In this document: positions 44,801-51,228 of the stretch, piece after piece | How positions within the stretch are numbered: position 1 is the first letter of the stretch | Layout: every line of letters starts with the position of its first letter | Assembly (NCBI GenBank): GCA_025399215.1 | Contig: MU621211.1 | Coordinates: 1 to 51,228, forward strand | Source: Globomyces pollinis-pini | Lineage: Eukaryota > Chytridiomycota > Chytridiomycetes > Rhizophydiales > Globomycetaceae | Direction of reading: 5' to 3' | DNA: 51,228 nt | Made by a program: the position numbers and the translations under genes | The notes under the pieces: generated by a model | The model's input: the letters and a program-made list of their open reading frames with translations, nothing else | Database searches by the model: none | What the model was told of the DNA's origin: nothing

Positions 44801-45143
44801 AATAGTGCTTAGTATTGGACTTTTGGAAACATTATCCATTCTGGAGGAACTTAAATGCGATCCATCGGATTTGCAATTTCTCGAGTTGTTTTCATTACAC
44901 AGATCGCCTTTCAGACTCCTACAATTATAAAAAAGCTTAATACTGAGGTTTATTTTGGACTTTTGTAGAACTATTATTCATGTTGAATTTTGCAGATCCA
45001 GATGTTGAATTTCGAAGATGTTGTTGATAGGCACTAGAAGAAGAAGAAACGAAATTAGGTTCATGGTATGATTCTCTGTAATCGTCGGCTATTAAGTCTC
45101 GTTGTGATTCCATTAGTTTAAGTTTGTTTTTTCGTGTTTTCAC
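41871..45143 (-). CDS. Long coiled-coil protein with C-terminal C1q-like domain
   Basis: Five minus-strand exons, 45143-44944, 44918-44553, 44520-42266, 42233-41998 and 41972-41871, give 1052 codons plus stop with introns of 25-32 nt. The N-terminal 300 residues are Ser/Asn-rich and disordered. Several coiled coils follow, for example MEQNDQLEEKVLKLSHQIKK and ISRLNKIERILRVK-like segments. The last 130 residues form a TNF/C1q-like jelly roll: FYRCGQWLWNSGTLKLGSAV, NFKWDADNHNIRIKDAGLYE, INLAFFTKAKPSIQLVVNGE, SYIVHHSSG and the closing HGFLGLKRL. The final micro-intron (41973-41997) is required to reach that closing strand. C1q folds trimerise, so a trimeric coiled-coil stalk with a C1q head is the likely form. 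No signal peptide is visible, so an intracellular place is likely. Confidence 0.8.
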
Positions 45144-45633
45144 AGCCTTAAATCAATCATCAGTGTTTGTATATTGTATGGAAAAGCTTAAATTCAACCA
45201 TTTAAATTATTCTAACTTATATAATCTCCTATATTTTGATAGAACAAACAGGTAAGCTGTAACTAGTATGCCATTTAGGAGGCAGGGACCAAGAAAAATA
45301 ATACATGAACATATTTCTTTTGTTCTTTGAAACTTTATATATTGCAATCTAATGGTACATAATAAATAAATCGTTCCCATTAGCTTTGAAACGGAGATAT
45401 AAGGTATAACTTAGATAAATTCCATAATGAGTTTCCAAGTTGTGTGTCTTCACCTCCATTAAGGTGGATTAGCCTATTAAAACATGAACGAACGGGTTAA
45501 TAAGTTACAATTTCCAATAATATGGGTTGGTAGGATTCCTATTTAACGAATACACCAATATCTGCTTCGCTGAGTTTATTCGATCTTTGTCTAAAAGATT
45601 TTGTATGAAACTACAAGTTCATCTACGCAATCA
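45144..45633. other. Spacer between coiled-coil/C1q gene and red1-like gene
   Basis: No gene seen; promoter of the minus-strand C1q gene expected here. Confidence 0.4.
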
Positions 45634-48600
45634 TTACCTAACAGGGAAGGCAATTTTGCATTCCAAATTCATTAATTGATTGGCAACTTCTTCACCCACT
45701 GACAACGGTATTTTGTTAAAGATACGAGTCGCATCAATTTCGATTATAGAAGACTATTACTTAATGAGGATAGTCTCTTACCTTCATTTCAGAGAGCAGA
45801 TGCTCTCCAAAAACCATCCCTATGTCCGCTGGATATATTTGCGACACAGGCAATATTTTATATAATCTATAAAAGAGCTGAACCAATTTAGTCGAATCAC
45901 ATCCCTGCTGATATTGTGCAGCAAACTCGATCATTCTAACAGTTAAAAATTAAATTGTAACAAGTTCAGTAGACATAGCTGGGTATCGCGAGGAAGTTTC
46001 AGTATTGTGCTGTCTGCTAAAACTAATTCTACAAGAGCCTGAAAACAAGAAGCATCTTCCATACCAATCAACGTAAAGTAATGTATCCACACGTATGCAT
46101 TTGTTGATATATCTTGCACAGGAAATCTCAGCTTCAACCCATCTGGTAATTTTTCAAACCCCAGTGCAATTAAGTATAGATCTTTGACGCAGACAGAATG
46201 GTTCTCTATATTCTACTATTAATTGAATTAATAAACCGAAAAGCAAATTCTGATACTTTCTTCCACCCAAGCTCTTAAATTGACCGGTTTGTGTAAAATG
46301 CATAGCTGGATTGCTTGATTCCACAATGCAAAGTCATCTGGTGTATTTTTAAGTGCGGTTTTTAGAACACCAAAAGCACCATCAAGCTTATTATCATACT
46401 ACTGTAAATTATTCATTATTACCATGAGATATTCCACCATTAAAGATACAAATCCAGAATACGAATAGATGGAGTCCAATATCGCAAGTAAATGTTTCAC
46501 TATTGTTTCTGGTTTCCATCCCATACATTTAAATAAATATTTGCACTGATTTCTAATAATCGCATAGATCAATAATTTGTCTCCAGCGGATTTTAATCTT
46601 TCAACGGTATGTTGAAACATGATTTCTAGATCTTTAGGATACATTTTCTTCTCATCCCACTTGATCTGGAAAAGTCGGGGATTAACCATAAAGTTAAATG
46701 GATATTCAAAAAATAAACTGGGCGGAATATGACCATGATTTAAATAAACTATGAAGACCAAAAAAAGTACCACATAATGGTCGTGAGACAAAACTCCCAA
46801 AATGCTTTTACCGAAAAGGTCAAACTGGAATTCTCTTAACAAACTACCTTGGAATTCACTTAAAAGATATTCATTCACGTCCTTTTGTTTATGTTGAATT
46901 AACTGAACAAACGCACTTAAGAGCATCAATGAATCTCCCTTCGTCACCACTAAAGATTATTAAAATGCAAATAAACCATTTTTCTTGCAAATAATTCTGA
47001 TAATAGTATACAGAACATCAACCTTTCTATCTTCTTGAGTTTCCCATAAATATAGTTGCCATTGAATATGGACAGAGTCTGGTAAGTTTAAAATAGCATC
47101 TCTAAAAATCACTCTAACTTCTTCAGGTTTGCTCTTTTGGCATTGTTTCGTCAATTCCAAATAAACAGTCCACAGTTTTGTCGATGTAGGGTTGGCTGAG
47201 ATTCCTTGGGATAATAGACTCAGTACTTCTTCAACATTTTTGGTTTTACCAATTTCAAATATGCCACTACTGCCAGATAACGCATACTTTATCCATAGTT
47301 CGGGTTGCAATGTATTTTGCTCCAATTGCACTTTTAAAGAACATTCTGTTTCGAAGTATCTGAATGGTTCTTCACCTTTCTTAGTAAAATCAAGTAAATA
47401 ATCTGACAGGAATAATGGAGGACTAACTGGCATATCCAGTCTTTGTGTTGAAATAACTGTTTTCAATGATTCAGCAACAGCTTTTGACTGGAATTCTTCA
47501 ATAAATTCTTGTATAAACGTAGAATTATTTGGATCGTTTAGAAATAAAGCGAAAGAACTAAAATCAATAGATTGCAACACATTTGCTTGGTGAGGATATC
47601 CGGAAATTGCATAATTCAAGAGTTGTTTAAAGAGCCATAGTTCGTCTACATATTATAGGTCATAATGAACTGCATACTTGGCATTTTGGAATCATTAATA
47701 TGTGCGGCATTACAGTTTATTTCGTTGCAAGACTGTCCCAGCAACTCTTTGGTGCACAATAGCTGACTAGTATTTTTACTGGTGTATACAATGTAATCAA
47801 GGTCATTAGAAATTGCGGAGCTGAGATTTAGATCCAGGAAGGATTCCTTATTCTACCATTAAATGTAATATACTACCAGTAACCGCAATTCCTGAACCCA
47901 TCTCTCAGGAAACAATACAAGGTCATTTTGCAAATGAAGAAGGTTAGTACGAACTTCATGATAATAATCAACTATACTCTAGTCGTAAAGATCAAATTTT
48001 TGTTACCACTGTATCAATACTATATGGCATCTGTCTTTCTCTTTTTTTTGAATGATCAAAATGATTAACCTGGATTAGTGAATAGTATCAAAATTAACTT
48101 ACAGTGTCTAATGACTTTTTTAATTGGTCTTGCGTTGCTCTTCTTTTCTCGACAATAATAGCTCGATTAGTATTCAAGAGTGACTTCAGCTTATCGATTT
48201 TACTCTGATTCTCAGTTAAACTGCTATTCAGCTTTAGAATAGCGCTATCCACTAAAGCTATTTTCAAATTTGAGCTATGTAGTGATGATTCTGCACTTTT
48301 ACTTTCCTCCTGAACCCTATTAATATTTCTTTCAAAGAGTTGCTTTTGATTCAACAAAACTTTCAATTGGTCTAGCACCACCTTTAATTCAGATCCGTAA
48401 CTTGATTCTAGCGATTTGAGAGTCGAGAGTCGTTTTTTCGTTAGCTCTCTGTATGTTAATAATTCATTCTTTGATTGTTCTTTCTTGTGTACAGTCTTTT
48501 CAATAGCGTAGATTTTAGCTTTAATATCATGAATTTGCTTCTGTACTGCGTCCATTCCTATGCTTAATTTCTGTATTTGATTTTTTAATGGTGGTTCGTT

Positions 48601-49207
48601 CATCCTTCCATCCTGCAATGTCTGATTTACGATTTTCTGTTTAGGAAGATCTGCGTATACAGCACGGCTAGATTGATTGGGTATCGACAAATTATTTGAA
48701 GAAATGGTTGGTGAATCTAACGTTGAAAAACATGTATTCCAAACCATGATCTGACAAATTCTTATTTCCCATACCATTATTATCACTGAATGCAATTGCA
48801 ATTGATTGATTCAAACCAAATTATTTAGTAAATATTTCTTACCCATTAATTCAAGCATGTTCCAACCAATACCAATACTTTGCAATTCTTTTAATTGATC
48901 CTTAACTGCAAGTAACCAACTTGGATATGAATTCAGTACTAAGTTGAGACGACAATACTAAATTACGTTGATATTGCATTGACGGAGAAATCTGCATTAG
49001 TTTATAAACCGCTTGAAAGTGGTCACATTTTGCCAACAGAGAAAGGATCTTGTGTGGACTCTCGTTAAGACTGTCTTTCAATCTAATTATATCTGAAGTC
49101 TGACTAAAAGAATCACTCAAATAATTCTCTTCTTCCGATTGTATATCATTCTGTGGTTCCGTAGTCGATGGTGATGATGTAGAGGGTTCATAATTGGTGT
49201 GATCCAT
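45634..49207 (-). CDS. red1: ZFC3H1/Red1-like zinc-finger protein (nuclear RNA surveillance)
   Basis: Minus-strand exons 49207-48940, 48905-48843, 48785-48103, 48069-48007, 47978-47877, 47852-47678, 47645-46977, 46949-46423, 46398-46237, 46212-45962, 45935-45782 and 45753-45634 give 1078 codons plus stop. Order: acidic disordered N-terminus; coiled coils (IKAKIYAIEKTVHKKEQSKN); a CCCH finger LLCTKELLGQSCNEINCNAA-H (C-x8-C-x4-C-x3-H) as in S. pombe Red1 and human ZFC3H1; then HAT-like helical repeats (LQPELWIKYALSGSS, STKLWTVYLELTKQC, DDFALWNQAIQLC). Family members scaffold the MTREC/PAXT complexes that route RNA to the nuclear exosome. The splicing around 48786-48842 (57 nt) is uncertain: the frame chosen gives an odd W/C-rich stretch, while a neighbouring frame reads DNNGMGNKNLSDH. 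The N-terminal block could be mis-joined. Confidence 0.78.
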
Positions 49208-49344
49208 TCAGAGTTCAAGTATTTGAAACCAGAAAATTACTTTTGAAAAAACGAATACGTACACAACCAACTGCATTCAATATCATAAGCGTATCTTTGC
49301 TTACTTTTATTATCACTATAAATTATCTACTAAACCGTGAATCT

Positions 49345-51131
49345 CTAAGATCGCTCCAATTCATCCACGATATTCGCTTCGGTGAGCAGGATTGTATCGC
49401 ACTTAATTCATTAGTAATAGCTTGGATTACTGCCACTTTCCCTTCCATTGCTACTAATGTGGCTCTGCGAATGCATTCATAGATATCTGATCCAGACATC
49501 CCTTCCATCAATTCCGCGATGTGCTCAAAAGAAAAGTCAATTCGTATCTTTGATGCTGCAAAAATCACCCGTAAAATATCCTTCCTGTCAGTATATGTCG
49601 GTAGCGATATGTGAATAATGCGATCCAGTCTACCAGACCTCAATAGCCCAGGATCAATCTGCTCTATATGGTTGGTTGTGGCTAATATCATAATTTGAGA
49701 CAAATCATTGCCTATCAGATCCAACTCCGCGACAAGTTGGGCATACAACTAAAAGTTATGGAATCATAGCAAACTTTCAAAGCCAGATCACCCATCCCGA
49801 CTCGATTAGAGAAAATAGAATCAATCTCATCTAAAAATACAATACAAGGAGACATAGACCTTGCTTCAGCGAATAAGTTGGCGATTGCTTTCTCCGATTC
49901 ACCTATCTTGCTATGGTTAGAGAATGTAAATACCTCTCCTTTGATCAGTGATGGAACAGAAACTGGTAAGAAAGCTGCACCTGACTCAACTGCCACACTT
50001 TTAGCCAACATTGTTTTGCCACAGCCCTTTTTATAGAATTAAACATGTCAATTTACTGGTGGCCCATACCTACAGCATTGATGTTTAAAAGTATCTTACA
50101 ATATTGTTCCCTTCGAAGGAGTCAAATTGAGGGATCGGAATGAATCTGCATATTTGTAGTACCAAATGACGCTTTGCTCTAATAGTTGCTATCAAATTAG
50201 TTTCACCTTTATACTTTTGCTTTTGAGTATCCACCAATGTCACTCCAGCGAGTCGAGGTTATACTATCTTTTATAACAGAGTCTCGTTTGCCAATGTTTT
50301 CAATTGCATTCAAAATTTCTTTCTTCATTAGTTGATGGAATCATTCATACTCTTCTTTTGAGAAATTGCTGATTTGAGACAGTAATTGGCTTTCCTAGTT
50401 TCCAGTAAATCTTGTGATAGTAATTCCAATTTTAATGTTTGAAAATCATTCTCTTGAAATCCAACTATTCTATCAGCAACAATTTCCACATTTGTATATG
50501 AATCTTCATCATGACCATTTGAGAATAATGGTTCTAGTTTATCCACAGTCGCGTGAATAGATGGTACTTCGATGTTGTACTATATGATTAGCATTCGATA
50601 CTTACTTTGAAAAGCGTTAAAGCAAATGGATGAATGGATTCTTTTGTAATTGTTTCCGCTATTAAGATGACATCATAACGACTAGATGCATCCTGATAGC
50701 CTAGCAGCATCGCACCATACAAATCTTCTCTCAAACTCTTTGCTGGAAATAGGGACGAAAAGTCCTCAATATGAACTGGGATTAAAAGAGACATTTACCA
50801 ATACAGTTCTCATTCAGTTGCAAAAAGAAAGAGAATATCCCATGTGCCCAGTTTGAAGGTTTTCTTTCTGTTAGTAACCAAGCGTTAAGTTTATGTATCT
50901 AGCAATTATCATCCGTGATCGGGAAATACAGGTATATTCCAATGTGTTGACCAGTTGCAAACTTGCCTGCTTTTACCTAAGATTAGCAGCCTTTTCACCT
51001 TGCCTACTCCGAGAGCTCCAGTCACCAACAGCGTTGCATTTCGTTCAACTTTGGGCAAGTGATGGAGTATTGAATTGTTCATTAAAAACAAAGAATTGAT
51101 TTGGATCTTTTTTAACCTCAAATTACTCAAA
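49345..51131 (-). CDS. AAA ATPase, AFG2/SPATA5L1-like, two AAA modules, 5' end unresolved
   Basis: The minus-strand gene begins at or beyond about 51131. The first module shows LLVTGALGVGK (Walker A, P-loop) near 51000, but the exons between it and about 50870 are not resolved. A linker with ADRIVGFQENDFQTLKLELL and TRWSDIGGYSKAK leads to the second module. This is clean: YGPPGCGKTMLAKSV (Walker A, split by an intron), IGESEKAIANLFAEARS, CIVFLDEIDSIF (Walker B), ILATTNHIEQIDPGLLRSGR (sensor 1, Arg finger region) and GMSGSDIYECIRRAT (sensor 2). AFG2-type ATPases release recycling factors from pre-60S ribosomes. The end is TAG at 49345 if the 26-nt intron 49377-49402 is removed, otherwise TAA at 49323. 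Introns of 30 nt flank a 13-nt exon at the Walker A motif. Confidence 0.75.
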
Positions 51132-51228
51132 ATACCATAAGCTACTGTTTAACTAGTAGACATGTCAACTGTGGATAAGACTATATCAATCGTTAATAAT
51201 TTCTATGGGCATTTGTTTCCACTTCTGC

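Noticed and set aside
1..51228. Ciliate origin, suggested by the tiny introns
   Set aside because: All three standard stops end genes, and the Rom2-type DEP-RhoGEF-PH-CNH architecture points to fungi.
1..51228. tRNA or rRNA genes
   Set aside because: I looked for A/B-box and T-loop-like words (GGTTCRANNCC) and found no candidate that folds into a cloverleaf.

Overview
The window comes from an AT-rich, gene-dense eukaryotic genome that uses the standard genetic code, most likely an early-diverging fungus. The two DEP-RhoGEF-PH-CNH exchange factors have the fungal Rom2-type architecture. Beside them sit genes that many Dikarya have lost (PUS10, an IFRD homologue, a C1q-like domain protein), which would fit a zoosporic or other basal lineage. 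I cannot place it more precisely. The dominant feature of the gene models is the very short spliceosomal intron: nearly all are 22-36 nt, GT...AG, and often carry a TAAT/CTAAC-like stretch near the 3' end. Without removing them most genes look broken. Once they are removed the reading frames close to whole-codon lengths and align with known families.

Layout. 1-302: tail of an unrecognised gene. 795-2854: PUS10. 3658-7444: a Q/N-rich Myb protein. 7633-10886 (minus): a mitochondrial-type PPR protein. 11113-12750 (minus): a 7TM protein with a Cys-rich ectodomain. 12909-14035 (minus): a degenerate alpha/beta hydrolase. 14251-20789: two tandem RhoGEF paralogues (905 and 886 aa). 21193-29229: a cluster of nine intronless micro-genes for proteins of about 75-98 aa, in two interleaved subtypes, with an assembly gap inside. 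30439-30975: a small unknown. 31145-33976 (minus): two membrane-anchored alpha/beta hydrolase paralogues flanking three hairpins that share one core. 34501-37346: two more 7TM proteins. 37852-39018 (minus): a third hydrolase paralogue. 39173-40034: eIF3j. 40219-41676 (minus): IFRD. 41871-45143 (minus): coiled coils ending in a C1q-like domain. 45634-49207 (minus): a ZFC3H1/Red1-type protein. 49345 to about 51131 (minus): an AFG2/SPATA5L1-like AAA ATPase, with an unresolved 5' end.

Most notable. (1) The micro-protein family: an N-terminal hydrophobic segment, a short heptad helix and a fixed hydrophobic C-terminus. It is arranged A-B-A-B-B-B-A-B-B, has TATA boxes, and the closest pair differs almost only at synonymous sites. 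I recognise no described family. (2) Tandem introns: at six sites the interval to be spliced is a head-to-tail chain of two to four minimal-size GT...AG units with no exon between. Four of these sites are in RhoGEF2, while its neighbour paralogue has a single intron or none at matching places. These are the best candidates for undescribed biology here.
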